Shown piece after piece: positions 49,457-59,672 of a DNA stretch of 64,000 bases. A program made the translations under genes and the position numbers. Under the pieces are notes generated by a model. That model had not been told where the DNA came from. It saw only the letters and a list, made by a program, of their open reading frames with translations, and did not search any database. How positions within the stretch are numbered: the first letter of the stretch is position 1; the number at the start of each line of letters is the position of its first letter. The stretch is from Pseudomonas marvdashtae (GTDB lineage Bacteria; Pseudomonadota; Gammaproteobacteria; Pseudomonadales; Pseudomonadaceae). The DNA is taken from contig NZ_JABWQX020000001.1 in the NCBI RefSeq assembly GCF_014268655.2, positions 3,874,001 through 3,938,000 on the forward strand, in the 5' to 3' direction.

Positions 49457-50338
49457 ATGCAATACATCTCGGAGATTGATCAATTGTCGAGTTACCCGAG
49501 CATCGATACGGAAGTGCTGCGTACCTTCGTCGCCATCGCCGACCAGGGCGGCTTTACCCGCGCCGGCGAGCTGGTCAACCGCACGCAGTCCGCCGTCAGC
49601 ATGCAGATGAAGCGCCTCGAGGAAGACGTGTTGCAGCGCCGCCTGTTCGAGCGCGACGGACGGCAGGTCAAGCTCACCGCTGAAGGCCAGGTCTTGTTGG
49701 GTTATGCCCGGCGGATCCTCAAGCTGCACAGCGAAGTGTTCAATACCCTGCGCGAACCGCACATGGTCGGTACCGTGCGCATCGGCACGCCGGACGATTA
49801 TGTGATGCGCTTCCTGCCGGGAATCCTGCAGCGCTTCGCCCAGTTTTATCCGCTGATCGAAATCGAGGTGCACTGCGAGTCGTCCAAGCAGTTGTTGCTG
49901 CGCCAGGACCTGGACCTGTCCATCGTCACCCGCAAGCCAGGCGATGAAATTGGCCAGTTGCTGCGCAAGGAGCGTTTTGTCTGGGCCGAAGCCGCCTGTT
50001 TCAACGTCCATGAACAAACACCGCTGCCGCTGGCGATGTTCAACAGTGATTGTTTCTGTCGACAATGGGCCTGCAATGCGCTGGATGCCATGGGCCGCGA
50101 TTATCGCGTGGCGTACAACAGCTCGAGCCTTTCAGCGCTCATGGCGGTGGTCGGCGCGGGCCTGGCGATCACCGCACAATTGGAAAGCCTGCTGACACCT
50201 GACATGCGCGTGCTCGGCGAGGCCGAGAACCTGCCGGAGCTGCCCGAAGCCAGCATCATGCTGATCCGCAACCTGCACAACCCGTCGCCAATCACTGAAT
50301 GCCTGGCCGAGCACATCGTCGAAGGTTTCAAACTTTAA
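49457..50338 (+). CDS. LysR-family regulator (LrhA/PecT type)
   Basis: About 293 residues. LysR helix-turn-helix: LRTFVAIADQGGFTRAGELV then RTQSAVSMQMKRLEED; effector domain with VRIGTPDDYVMRFLPGIL. PDDYV is typical of the LrhA/HexA/PecT branch. Starts possible at ATG 49448 or 49457; both lack a strong ribosome-binding site. Divergent from the DUF1127 gene, a possible target. Confidence 0.87.
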   Translation: MQYISEIDQLSSYPSIDTEVLRTFVAIADQGGFTRAGELVNRTQSAVSMQMKRLEEDVLQRRLFERDGRQVKLTAEGQVLLGYARRILKLHSEVFNTLREPHMVGTVRIGTPDDYVMRFLPGILQRFAQFYPLIEIEVHCESSKQLLLRQDLDLSIVTRKPGDEIGQLLRKERFVWAEAACFNVHEQTPLPLAMFNSDCFCRQWACNALDAMGRDYRVAYNSSSLSALMAVVGAGLAITAQLESLLTPDMRVLGEAENLPELPEASIMLIRNLHNPSPITECLAEHIVEGFKL

Positions 50339-51077
50339 AGACGAGCAACACCGCGCACAGCACCAGGAAACCGCAGAACAGCCCACGCAGCAATCGCTCT
50401 GGCAAGGCGTGGGCGACCTTGACGCCCCAACTGATGCTCATCAACCCGCCGACCGCCAGCGGCAGCCCGATCCACCAGTCCACCTCATGGTGAAACGCAT
50501 AGGTGGCGAGCGTCACGCCCGTGCTCGGCAGCGCCAGAGACAGGGACAGGCCTTGGGCGACCACTTGGCTTGTACCGAATACGCTGGTAAGAATCGGCGT
50601 GGCGACAACGGCCCCGCCAACGCCGAACAGCCCGCCCATTGTCCCCGACGCTGCTCCTAGCACACCGAGCCATGGCCAGCCATGACGCATCTGTGCCGAA
50701 GCCGGCGCCGTCGCGGCGAACATTCGGATAAGGTTGTAGGCCGCCAGAACAATCAGGAACACCACGAAGCCAATCCGCATGCTCTCTGCGTCAATGCCTA
50801 CAGCCCAGATAGAGCCGAGCCACGCGAAACAGAACCCCATGGACGCCAACGGCAACACATGGCGCAACTCAATGCGATTGCGTTGGTGGTAACGCCACAG
50901 CGCCAGCATCACATTGGGAACCACCATCACCAATGCCGTGCCTTGGGCAATCTGCTGGTCCAGGCCAAACCATACGCCCAGCACCGGAATGGCGATCAGT
51001 CCACCGCCGATTCCGAACAATCCCCCCAACGTGCCCAGCGCGGCGCCCAACAGCAAATATTGCACGACCTCAATCAC
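50328..51077 (-). CDS. TSUP-family (TauE/SafE) membrane transporter
   Basis: 249 residues with about eight membrane helices. Duplicated TSUP repeats: LGGLFGIGGGLIAIPVLGVW and GTMGGLFGVGGAVVATPI. Members export sulfite or sulfonates or act with stress; substrate here is not known. Its end overlaps the convergent LysR by 11 bases. Confidence 0.92.
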   Translation of the reverse strand: MIEVVQYLLLGAALGTLGGLFGIGGGLIAIPVLGVWFGLDQQIAQGTALVMVVPNVMLALWRYHQRNRIELRHVLPLASMGFCFAWLGSIWAVGIDAESMRIGFVVFLIVLAAYNLIRMFAATAPASAQMRHGWPWLGVLGAASGTMGGLFGVGGAVVATPILTSVFGTSQVVAQGLSLSLALPSTGVTLATYAFHHEVDWWIGLPLAVGGLMSISWGVKVAHALPERLLRGLFCGFLVLCAVLLVFKV

Positions 51078-51225
51078 AGACGACTCCCCCCGTTTATCAG
51101 GGCGCCTATCCTACGCAGTTGGCGTTAACGAGGAAATGAAACGCCTGAGCAGGACATCAGAATTATCTGGTGCATTAAAGGTTCGTCCGCTAGATTCATA
51201 GCATCATTGATGAAAGGTTTCCGCC

Positions 51226-51687
51226 ATGAACACCCAACGCGACACTCCCGACCCTTGCGAAGCCCTGTTATTGGATAATCAGGTTTGTTTCGCGCTGCAT
51301 TCAACGTCACTGTTGATGACCAAGGTCTATAAGCCGCTGCTCCAGGCGCTGGGCCTGACCTACCCGCAATATTTGGCCATGATGGTGTTGTGGGAAAAAG
51401 ATGGTTTGACCGTCGGTGAAATCAGCAACCGCCTGCTCACCGACCCGGGCTCGCTGACGCCGCTGCTCAAGCGCCTGGAGGCCGAAGGCCTGTTGAGCCG
51501 CACCCGTAGCCGCGAGGATGAGCGCGTGGTCATCGTCGAACTCACCGAACAAGGTCGCGCCCTGCAGAAGAAGGCCCTGGATATTCCGCAATGCATCCTC
51601 GCCGCCAGTGGCCAGACGCTGGAGCAATTGAAAAAGCTGCAACGTGACCTGCAAGAACTGCGCGGGCATCTGCAAGACAGCCTCTGA
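51226..51687 (+). CDS. OhrR-type thiol-based MarR regulator
   Basis: 153 residues. LDNQVCFALHSTSLLMTKVY contains the sensor cysteine in the OhrR position; LTYPQYLAMMVLWEKDGLTV and LLTDPGSLTPLLKRLEAEGL are family signatures. Paralogue of OspR (37639-38100). It lies two genes from efp, where PAO1 has ohrR (PA2849) followed by ohr (PA2850), but here a secreted hydrolase gene follows instead. Confidence 0.88.
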   Translation: MNTQRDTPDPCEALLLDNQVCFALHSTSLLMTKVYKPLLQALGLTYPQYLAMMVLWEKDGLTVGEISNRLLTDPGSLTPLLKRLEAEGLLSRTRSREDERVVIVELTEQGRALQKKALDIPQCILAASGQTLEQLKKLQRDLQELRGHLQDSL

Positions 51688-52061
51688 TCAAAGGCACACC
51701 AGCCCTCCGCAGAGCGAGCATGCTTGCGGAGGCGCCTGCACCTTCCTTCCCGGATTCATGATCCGCCTGCTCAAACACCGCCTTCAAAAAAAATACAGCC
51801 TGCCTTAACCGCTCTAGATCAAGGCCTCCGAGCCTTTCCAGGTGGTGCATTCGGAATTGCCTCGAAAATATATCTTGCGCACAAACTATTTGCGCATTAC
51901 ATTCTTCTCACACCTGCTTAGCGCACAAACATTTAGCGCAAAACAGGTAGATGCGGTGCACCAGGTTTGCCCGTACTCCAACGCCACCCGCGGCAACGTT
52001 GATGTGCGCCTGCACGTCACCGTCTAACCCCGAACCCGGACCGAAATTCAAGGAGACTCAC
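51688..52061. promoter_or_regulatory. 374-bp upstream region of the hydrolase with two operator-like motifs
   Basis: Two related motifs: TTGCGCACAAAC-TATTTGCGCA (51875-51896) and TTAGCGCACAAAC-ATTTAGCGCA (51918-51940), 21 bases apart. Each pairs GCGCA elements around CAAAC-ATTT. The most likely binder is the adjacent OhrR-type regulator. Otherwise no gene is visible. Confidence 0.65.
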
Positions 52062-53075
52062 ATGAACACCATCACCAAAGCCCTGACCGGCACCCTTCTC
52101 GCCCTGAGCGTCAGCAGCGCCTTCGCCGACGGCATCGTCGAACACAACACCCAGGCGTTTCTCGATGCGCTGAATGCCGGGACCGGCAAGCCATTGGAAC
52201 AACTGTCGCCCAAGGACGCCCGCGCCGTACTGGTCGGCGCCCAGGCCGGGGTCAAATTGACCCTGCCCAAGGCCGACGTCAGCGAGAAAACCATCCAGGT
52301 CGATGGCCAGCCGATCAGCCTGACGATTGTTCGTCCGGCCGGGGTCAAGGGTGAGCTGCCGGTGTTCATGTTCTTCCACGGCGGTGGCTGGGTCTTGGGG
52401 GATTTCCCGACCCACGAACGGCTGGTTCGGGACCTGGTGGCGGGTTCGGGTGCCGTCGCGGTATTCGTCAACTACACGCCGTCGCCCGAGGCGCATTACC
52501 CGGTGGCGATCAACCAAGCCTACGCCGCAACCAAATGGGTGGCTGAGCACGGCAAGGAAATCAACGTCGATGGCAAGCGCCTGGCTGTAGCGGGTAACAG
52601 CGTCGGCGGCAACATGGCGGCAGTCGTGGCCCTGATGGCCAAGGACAAGGGCACGCCAGCGATTCGCTTCCAGGCCCTGTTGTGGCCGGTGACCGACGCC
52701 AACTTCGAGACGGCGTCCTACAACCAGTTCGCCGAAGGGCACTTCCTCAGCAAGAACATGATGAAGTGGTTCTGGGACAACTACACCACCGACGCCGGCC
52801 AGCGTAACGAGATCTATGCCTCACCGCTGCGAGCCACCACCGCGCAGCTCAAGGGCCTGCCGCCGGCGCTGGTACAGACCGCCGAAGCTGACGTGCTGCG
52901 CGACGAAGGCGAAGCCTACGCCCGCAAACTGGACGCGGCCGGCGTGCCGGTCACAGCCGTGCGCTACAACGGCATGATTCACGACTATGGTTTGCTCAAC
53001 GTGGTGAGCCAGGTGCCAGCGGTGCGTTCGGCGATGTTGCAGGCATCCCAGGAGCTCAAGCAGCACCTGAAGTAA
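52062..53075 (+). CDS. Secreted alpha/beta hydrolase (HSL-family esterase)
   Basis: 337 residues. Signal peptide MNTITKALTGTLLALSVSSA ending at about residue 22. The HSL oxyanion motif FFHGGGWVLGD, nucleophile VAGNSVGGNMAAV (Ser), acid in TAEADVLRDEGEAY and histidine in NGMIHDYGLLN complete the triad. AGGAGA precedes ATG 52062. Directly downstream of the OhrR-type gene with two operator-like repeats between, suggesting peroxide or thiol control. Confidence 0.88.
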   Translation: MNTITKALTGTLLALSVSSAFADGIVEHNTQAFLDALNAGTGKPLEQLSPKDARAVLVGAQAGVKLTLPKADVSEKTIQVDGQPISLTIVRPAGVKGELPVFMFFHGGGWVLGDFPTHERLVRDLVAGSGAVAVFVNYTPSPEAHYPVAINQAYAATKWVAEHGKEINVDGKRLAVAGNSVGGNMAAVVALMAKDKGTPAIRFQALLWPVTDANFETASYNQFAEGHFLSKNMMKWFWDNYTTDAGQRNEIYASPLRATTAQLKGLPPALVQTAEADVLRDEGEAYARKLDAAGVPVTAVRYNGMIHDYGLLNVVSQVPAVRSAMLQASQELKQHLK

Positions 53076-53102
53076 CAGGAAGCAGGTGGAAAGCAGAAAT
53101 AA

Positions 53103-53132
53103 AAAAGCCCGACTCAATGGTCGGGCTTTTTC
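53103..53132. terminator. Bidirectional terminator between esterase gene and efp
   Basis: AAAAGCCCGA (53103-53112), CTCAATGG loop, TCGGGCTTTT (53121-53130), with flanking A- and T-runs. Confidence 0.92.
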
Positions 53133-53148
53133 GTACAAAAGACTTCGC

Positions 53149-53718
53149 TTACTTAGCGCGGCCTTTGTAGGAACCGCCTTCGCGGGTATCGATCTCGATC
53201 ATGTCGCCGATTTCGATGAAGTCAGCAACCGACAGCTCGGTACCGTTCTTCAGTTTGGCAGGCTTCATCACCTTGCCGGAAGTGTCACCGCGAGCGGAGC
53301 CTTCGGTGTAGTCAACCTGACGCACGATGGTGGTCGGCAGTTCTACGGAAACCAGGCGCTCTTCGAAGAACACGGCTTCGCAGACGTCAGTCATGCCTTC
53401 TTCGATGAACGGCAGAACGCTTTCGATGTCTTCGGCGTTCAGCTCGTACATGGTGTAGTCAGTGGTGTCCATGAATGTGTAGGTGTCGCCGCTGATGAAG
53501 GACAGGGTCGCTTCTTTGCGGTCGAGGATCACATCGTCCAGTTTGTCGTCGGCGCTGTAGACGATCTCGGTCTTGTAACCGGTCAGCAGGTTCTTCAGCT
53601 TAGTCTTCATGATCGCGCTGTTACGACCCGACTTGGTGAACTCAGCTTTCTGAACCAGCCAAGGATCGTTTTCGAGACGGATCACGGTCCCGGGTTTCAG
53701 TTCTTTACCAGTTTTCAT
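53149..53718 (-). CDS. efp: Elongation factor P
   Basis: 189 residues, three beta-barrel domains. EF-P stimulates peptide bonds at polyproline. The tip residue is Arg32 ([13 protein letters not shown]), the class modified by rhamnose through EarP, not Lys for beta-lysine. Downstream of earP in the same direction with a 48-base gap. Confidence 0.97.
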   Translation of the reverse strand: MKTGKELKPGTVIRLENDPWLVQKAEFTKSGRNSAIMKTKLKNLLTGYKTEIVYSADDKLDDVILDRKEATLSFISGDTYTFMDTTDYTMYELNAEDIESVLPFIEEGMTDVCEAVFFEERLVSVELPTTIVRQVDYTEGSARGDTSGKVMKPAKLKNGTELSVADFIEIGDMIEIDTREGGSYKGRAK

Positions 53719-53766
53719 TGCGAATATCCGAATTTGGATGGGATTTACAAAAATCTAGGCCGCGTA

Positions 53767-54900
53767 TCATATCCAATTTCGGTAAAACTTCACCAGCGCC
53801 GTGGCAAGATCGGCTCGCGAGGCTTGTTCCAGACACCACGCCTGGGCGTGTTCGGCCAGTTCCTGGCGTTGTTCGCATACCGATTTCCAATGTCCGGTCA
53901 TATCCTGGCCGGCATTCCACGCCCGCCAGAGACCGCTGATCGCTTTTTCCGCAGGCCCGCAGAGCCCCTCGGTATATAACCGCAGAAACGCTTCGAGCTT
54001 TTCCAGATGGACGTCTTCTTCCTGCTGATAGATGTGCCAGAGCATTGGCCGGGCGGCCCATTGGGCGCGCACGAAAGAGTCTTCACCGCGCACGGCGTTG
54101 AAGTCGCAACACCATAACAACTGATCGTACTGATCCTGCCGGATGAACGGCAGAACCTGTACCGTCAGGGCTCCGCGCCGATGCACCGCACCAACCTCAA
54201 CGCCCTCGTCACCCAGCCAGCGCCGGACATCCGCCAGCACCCGCCCTTCCGGGACCAGCACGTGAAACGCCTCGGGCCCGGCCGCCATCGTGTCGAACCA
54301 ACTCGCCAGGCCTGTGTTTTCATAGGCAAACAACGAGATCAGGCGCGTATCCGCAGCCCGGTCGACGCCCAACCCTTGCAGGAAAATTCGCTGCGCCACG
54401 TCGTCCTGCTGAAATTGCCGGCGACGCTCCAGCAAGCCCTCCTCCCGCAGCAGGCCACCGGTGCCTGCCTGGAAGCCGGGGAAAAAGAAATATTTCTGCA
54501 CGTGCTTGTACTTGACCGATGGCAGGCCATGACAACCGATCACCCAGTCCTCGGCGCTCAGATAATCGAGATTCATCCACAGCGGCGTTACCTCGCGCTC
54601 GGCCATCGCATCCATATAGGCGCTGGGCAACTGGCAGGCGAACGCGGCGATCACCACCTCGGCGGCCTCGGTATCGAGCCAGTCCTTGGGCCAATGGCGC
54701 ACCTGCACGCCCTCCTGCCATTGCTCGGAAAGCGTGATATCAATGGCCGGGCACAGCCGCTCGAAGGCTCGCAAGTCATCGACCCATAGGCGCACCGCGC
54801 ATCGGTGCTCAGCCACCAATTGCCGCGCCAGGCGCCAGGTGACGCCGATGTCGCCAAAGTTATCGACGACGGTGCAAAAAATATCCCAACGCACGGTCAT
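53767..54900 (-). CDS. earP: EF-P arginine rhamnosyltransferase EarP
   Basis: 377 residues from ATG 54900. GT-B inverting enzyme that attaches rhamnose to Arg32 of EF-P. The N-terminal motif VVDNFGDIGVTWRLARQL places Asp13 and Asp17, the known catalytic pair. A nucleotide-sugar site lies near CDFNAVRGEDSFVRAQWA. Gene pairing with efp confirms the assignment. Confidence 0.96.
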   Translation of the reverse strand: MTVRWDIFCTVVDNFGDIGVTWRLARQLVAEHRCAVRLWVDDLRAFERLCPAIDITLSEQWQEGVQVRHWPKDWLDTEAAEVVIAAFACQLPSAYMDAMAEREVTPLWMNLDYLSAEDWVIGCHGLPSVKYKHVQKYFFFPGFQAGTGGLLREEGLLERRRQFQQDDVAQRIFLQGLGVDRAADTRLISLFAYENTGLASWFDTMAAGPEAFHVLVPEGRVLADVRRWLGDEGVEVGAVHRRGALTVQVLPFIRQDQYDQLLWCCDFNAVRGEDSFVRAQWAARPMLWHIYQQEEDVHLEKLEAFLRLYTEGLCGPAEKAISGLWRAWNAGQDMTGHWKSVCEQRQELAEHAQAWCLEQASRADLATALVKFYRNWI

Positions 54901-55021
54901 TCCCGACTCCCTGTGGCAAAACCCGATTGTCCCGCATTGCAACGTCGATGCAGAAGAGCCGACGGCGATTAATCTTCATGCGACAATTGCCGCCTATCCC
55001 GTGTTCAGCCAGGAAGCAGAC

Positions 55022-55405
55022 ATGCCCGACCATTCCTCGTCGCGCCTTACCGCCTTGCAATTGACCGTCAGTATCGCCTTGGGCCTGTGGCTGGGCTTCC
55101 TTGCCATCGTGTTGACGGGATGGCTGTTGTCGAAGTTTCTATTCGATGAGCAACTCGCCCCGGTGGCGGCCGCTGTGCAGCAACTGGCGCAACCGCCGGC
55201 AGTTCAGCCGGCACCCGAGCCGCCTACGCCGATGTTCGAGCAATATCAGCAGAACCTGCAAAGGAACGAGCAACGCCAGGCGCTTGACCAGGTTCGAAGC
55301 AACCCTCGCAACCTGTCCAATCCCAAATGCCAGTTCTGGCTGCAACAGGACCAGAACGCGCCGAGCGAAAAAAGCCGCACCAACGTCCTGCAATTTTGCG
55401 AATGA
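55022..55405 (+). CDS. Small membrane-anchored hypothetical protein
   Basis: 127 residues. One N-terminal helix (LTVSIALGLWLGFLAIVLTG, about 14-36), a proline-rich linker (PPAVQPAPEPPTP) and a soluble tail with two cysteines, NPKCQFWLQQD and LQFCE, perhaps a disulfide. Likely periplasmic. Two bases before the Gre-like gene, so probably one operon. Not recognised. Confidence 0.75.
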   Translation: MPDHSSSRLTALQLTVSIALGLWLGFLAIVLTGWLLSKFLFDEQLAPVAAAVQQLAQPPAVQPAPEPPTPMFEQYQQNLQRNEQRQALDQVRSNPRNLSNPKCQFWLQQDQNAPSEKSRTNVLQFCE

Positions 55406-55407
55406 TC

Positions 55408-55890
55408 ATGAACAAACCAACCGTCCACCAATTGATTCTCGACAAGCTCAAGATTGACCTCGACATCGCCGAGCGCGCCGCGCAAACCGCCTACGAAACC
55501 GCGACCCACGAAGAAAACATTGCCGAAAACAAGTACGACACCCTGGGCCTCGAAGCGTCTTATCTTGCCGCCGGCCAAGCCAGGCGCGTCGAGGAGATCC
55601 GCCAGTCGCTCAGCCTCTGCCAGAACCTGACGCTAAGGCCGTACGACGAACGACGCGGAATCGAGGTCGGCACATTGATCGGGTTGGAGGATGACGAGGG
55701 CCGCCAGCAATGGCTGTTCCTGGGACCTGACGCGGCGGGACTGAAGGTCTCGCTGGTGGGACAACCGATCACCGTCATCACCCCTCGCTCGCCGCTGGGG
55801 CGCAGCCTGCTGGGCAAATTCGAAGGGGATGAAGTGGAGATCGTCGTGGCGGGCGCCCGGCAACAGTTCGCTGTCACCGAGGCTATCTAG
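55408..55890 (+). CDS. Gre-family transcription-factor homologue
   Basis: 160 residues. N-terminal coiled coil (LILDKLKIDLDIAERAAQTA), acidic tip ATHEENIAENKYDTLGLEAS, and a C-terminal FKBP-like GreA/B domain (GTLIGLEDDEGRQQWLFLGP then VITPRSPLGRSLLGKFEGDE). It is not GreA or GreB itself: the tip sequence differs from HGDLSENAEY. It may bind the RNA polymerase secondary channel, like Gfh/DksA-type factors. Confidence 0.82.
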   Translation: MNKPTVHQLILDKLKIDLDIAERAAQTAYETATHEENIAENKYDTLGLEASYLAAGQARRVEEIRQSLSLCQNLTLRPYDERRGIEVGTLIGLEDDEGRQQWLFLGPDAAGLKVSLVGQPITVITPRSPLGRSLLGKFEGDEVEIVVAGARQQFAVTEAI

Positions 55891-55897
55891 ACGTCGG

Positions 55898-56881
<984 letters not shown>

Positions 56882-56982
56882 TCAAAGCAGTTGGATGCGA
56901 CGGGCATCAGCGACGGCATATAACTATATGAATGGTTGCACAAAGAAATCTAGAACTTTTTATAAAAGGCCATCATTTAGCC

Positions 56983-57483
56983 TCAAGCATCTCCCTGACG
57001 CCGACGCTGCACCAGCGGCACCAGGTACACCGGCACACGGGACAACTGCAAAACCCGTGCGGCGGTCCTGCCCAAAGGGGTTTCGCCGCTTGCGCCCTGA
57101 CAATGGCTGCCAACGATGAGCAAATCGACGGAGAGTTTTGCCGCCTGTTCGAGAATGACCTGGGAAGGATCACCCTGAAACACCCTGACCGATTTGATCA
57201 GCTTCAAGTCTTGCTGGCCCTCCCCCAGTTCTTCACGAAAACTGTCGAGCACCTGCTGCTCGATATTGGCCATCACCGTACTCAGACCCTGACGATGGAA
57301 TTCGTTCAACGCCTGCTCGTCCAGATAGCTCTGCAACACCGACTCGGCGAACAGCCCCATCGGTTCCACCGCATGCACCACATACAACTCGGCTGCAAAC
57401 GTCCGTGCCAACGCCAAGGCATGCTGCATCACATAAGGGGCATAAAGGCCCAGGTCCGTGGCGTACAGCATCGAACGAATCAT
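56983..57483 (-). CDS. Universal stress protein UspA family
   Basis: 166 residues. MLYATDLGLYAPYVMQHALA, then VDLLIVGSHCQGASGE and TAARVLQLSRVPVYLVPL. The ATP-binding G-x2-G-x9-G(S/T) signature is only partly kept, so nucleotide binding is uncertain. In Pseudomonas such genes answer low oxygen. Confidence 0.9.
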   Translation of the reverse strand: MIRSMLYATDLGLYAPYVMQHALALARTFAAELYVVHAVEPMGLFAESVLQSYLDEQALNEFHRQGLSTVMANIEQQVLDSFREELGEGQQDLKLIKSVRVFQGDPSQVILEQAAKLSVDLLIVGSHCQGASGETPLGRTAARVLQLSRVPVYLVPLVQRRRQGDA

Positions 57484-57578
57484 GTGACCTCCTCGAGTGC
57501 CAGGATGGCGGAGATTGATTCAGCTTAGCAGCGCCCCGAGGAGTTCGACGTGCGACGTAACGCCCGGACAGCGGCCAG

Positions 57579-58484
57579 TCAGAGCTTCACTTCGTTACTG
57601 ATGCCATGGGGCACGTGCCCAGTGGCGACCACTTCCCGGGCCAGTTCGCAATGACCGGTCTGGTCGTCGAAAAACACGTCGGCGGCAAAGGCTTCGAGGA
57701 ACGCGGATTTGGTCAGCCCCCCGAGGAACAGCGACTCATCCAGGCGAATATCCCACTCACGCAAGGTACGGATCACCCGTTCGTGGGCCGGTGCGGAACG
57801 GGCCGTAACCAGCGCCGTGCGGATCGGGCAGGCGTCTTCGGGAAATTCGCGCTGCAACGCATTGAGCGCCGCCAGGAACCCCTTGAACGGTCCACCTCGC
57901 AGCGGCTCGCGCGCAGCCTGTCGTTCACTGGCCTGGAATGCCTCCAGGCCGCCAGCCTGATAGACGCGTTCCGACTCATCGGAGAACAGCACCGCATCGC
58001 CGTCGAAGGCGATGCGCAGTTCCTCGCTGGCCGCACGGCTGGCACCGCCCGACAGGATGGTCGCCGCCGCGAATCCGGCCTCGAGGGCGCTGCGCACGTC
58101 TTCGGCGTGAGTGGACAGGAACAGGTCGCAGCCGAACGCCTTCAGATAAGGGTAAGGGCTGCGACCGCCGACGAATGCTGCGCGGGAAATCGCCAGGCCA
58201 TAGTGATGAATCGAATTGAACACACGCAGGCCAGTGTCGGCGCTGTTGCGCGAAACCAGGATGACTTCGACCCGGGCACGCCCGAGGTGCTGGTTGAGGT
58301 TGAGCAATTTCTGCACCAGGGCGAAAGCGTCACCAGGTGCCAGGACTTCGTCTTCATGCTCGATCTGGTATTGCCGATAGGCCTCGACACCACTCGCCAG
58401 GTAGACCTTGTGGCTTTCGCTCAAGTCGAACAAGGCCCGCGAGGAAATTGCCAGCACCAGCTTGTCATCAATGTTATTGGCCAT
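57579..58484 (-). CDS. Cytosolic-type 5'-nucleotidase
   Basis: 301 residues, resembling the NT5C1 family. VEVILVSRNSADTGLRVFNS, LKAFGCDLFLSTHAEDVRSA, AFDGDAVLFSDESERVY (metal-binding aspartates) and FFDDQTGHCELAREVVATGH agree. It dephosphorylates nucleoside monophosphates. ATG 58484 with GAGGGA upstream; it overlaps the end of the ketopantoate-reductase gene by 11 bases. Confidence 0.85.
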   Translation of the reverse strand: MANNIDDKLVLAISSRALFDLSESHKVYLASGVEAYRQYQIEHEDEVLAPGDAFALVQKLLNLNQHLGRARVEVILVSRNSADTGLRVFNSIHHYGLAISRAAFVGGRSPYPYLKAFGCDLFLSTHAEDVRSALEAGFAAATILSGGASRAASEELRIAFDGDAVLFSDESERVYQAGGLEAFQASERQAAREPLRGGPFKGFLAALNALQREFPEDACPIRTALVTARSAPAHERVIRTLREWDIRLDESLFLGGLTKSAFLEAFAADVFFDDQTGHCELAREVVATGHVPHGISNEVKL

Positions 58485-59457
58485 GTTTCCCTCTTTCGCC
58501 ATCAGCGTTGTGGCGATCCAAAAACGCCAGCGCCTGATACAAGGCTTCGATTTTCGGCAGTTCGCATCCTGCCGCCTTGGCCGCAGCCAATGGCCGGCCA
58601 TAAATCGCATCCAACTCCAGCGGTCGCTTGTGGGAATAATCGTGATACATGCTCGGCCAGTAGTCGGGCATCTTCTCAGTCATGGTGAACAGGTATTCGG
58701 CGTAACCCGGCGCAATTTGATGACCACAGGCCCGCGCACCGCGTACCACCTCGTCCATCAGCGCCTGGATCAGCCCGCGGCTGTGGTCGTCAGCCATCAA
58801 CGGCGTGGTGCTGGCGCCCAGCAGCACCGAAAGACCGTTGTACGGTACGTTCCACACCAACTTCTGCCAACGGGCCTGTTGCAGGTCGGCCATGGCCTGG
58901 GAGTCGATACCGGCGGTACGGAACAGCCCAGCGCCCTCTTCGACAATCGCCATGCGTTCGGCCTGATCCCGGCCAGGACCGCTGTGGTAACCGATGTTGA
59001 CCGCGCCGAGGGCCTGGTGGGCGACGACGCCGGGGCCGACGCGATGGACGCAGACCAGGCACAGGCCGCCCAACAAGTGCAGCGAATCGGGCAATAGCGG
59101 TCGCAGTTCGTCCTCGACATCGAGGCCGTTCTGCAATAGCAGGACTTTTGCGCCAGCAGCGGCAGCCTGGATGATGGCCGGGGCCAGGTCGGCATTGCTG
59201 GTGGTCTTGGCACCGACCAGCAACCAGTCGCAAGGCGGCATATCGGCTGCCGAGCGATACGCCTGGACCGGGTCGAGGGTCAGCGCCCCATGAACTTCAC
59301 TGGCGACCCGCAAACCGCGATCGGCCACGGCGGCAAATTCGCTGCGCAATAGAAAGTGCACGTCGTAGCCGGCCCGCGCCAGCATGACGCCATAGAACCC
59401 GCCAATCGCCCCGGTGCCGATCATGCCGATCCTGGTTGTTGCGCCTGCCTGCATCAT
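58474..59457 (-). CDS. 2-dehydropantoate 2-reductase-like protein
   Basis: 327 residues. Rossmann motif RIGMIGTGAIGGFYGVMLAR, later WQKLVWNVPYNGLSVLLGAS and SMYHDYSHKRPLELDAIYG with the catalytic Lys/Glu-bearing region of PanE. It reduces ketopantoate with NADPH or acts on a related 2-keto acid; several paralogues exist in pseudomonads. Confidence 0.87.
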   Translation of the reverse strand: MMQAGATTRIGMIGTGAIGGFYGVMLARAGYDVHFLLRSEFAAVADRGLRVASEVHGALTLDPVQAYRSAADMPPCDWLLVGAKTTSNADLAPAIIQAAAAGAKVLLLQNGLDVEDELRPLLPDSLHLLGGLCLVCVHRVGPGVVAHQALGAVNIGYHSGPGRDQAERMAIVEEGAGLFRTAGIDSQAMADLQQARWQKLVWNVPYNGLSVLLGASTTPLMADDHSRGLIQALMDEVVRGARACGHQIAPGYAEYLFTMTEKMPDYWPSMYHDYSHKRPLELDAIYGRPLAAAKAAGCELPKIEALYQALAFLDRHNADGERGKHGQ

Positions 59458-59510
59458 GCAACTCCCCCGTTGAACAATCCCTGCGCATCATTACACAAGA
59501 CCTGCCGCCC

Positions 59511-59534
59511 GTGGCCAGGGAGCTTGCTTGCCAC
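59511..59534. repeat. Degenerate REP singlet
   Basis: GTGGCCAGGGAGCTTGCTTGCCAC resembles the REP core at 45421-45540 with terminal GTGGC/GCCAC pairing. It lies between divergent genes and may be decaying. Confidence 0.6.
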
Positions 59535-59672
59535 AATTAAACCGGCCCCTGCCCATTGTCGAGCCACCTCCTAACGCGCTAAGGTTCGGCTCCCCGACGC
59601 GCTTAAATCCGCTGTGCACCGCCGCGCGGGGAATCGCTGGCGGCCGGCACCCGTGACCTGACGAGTAACACG

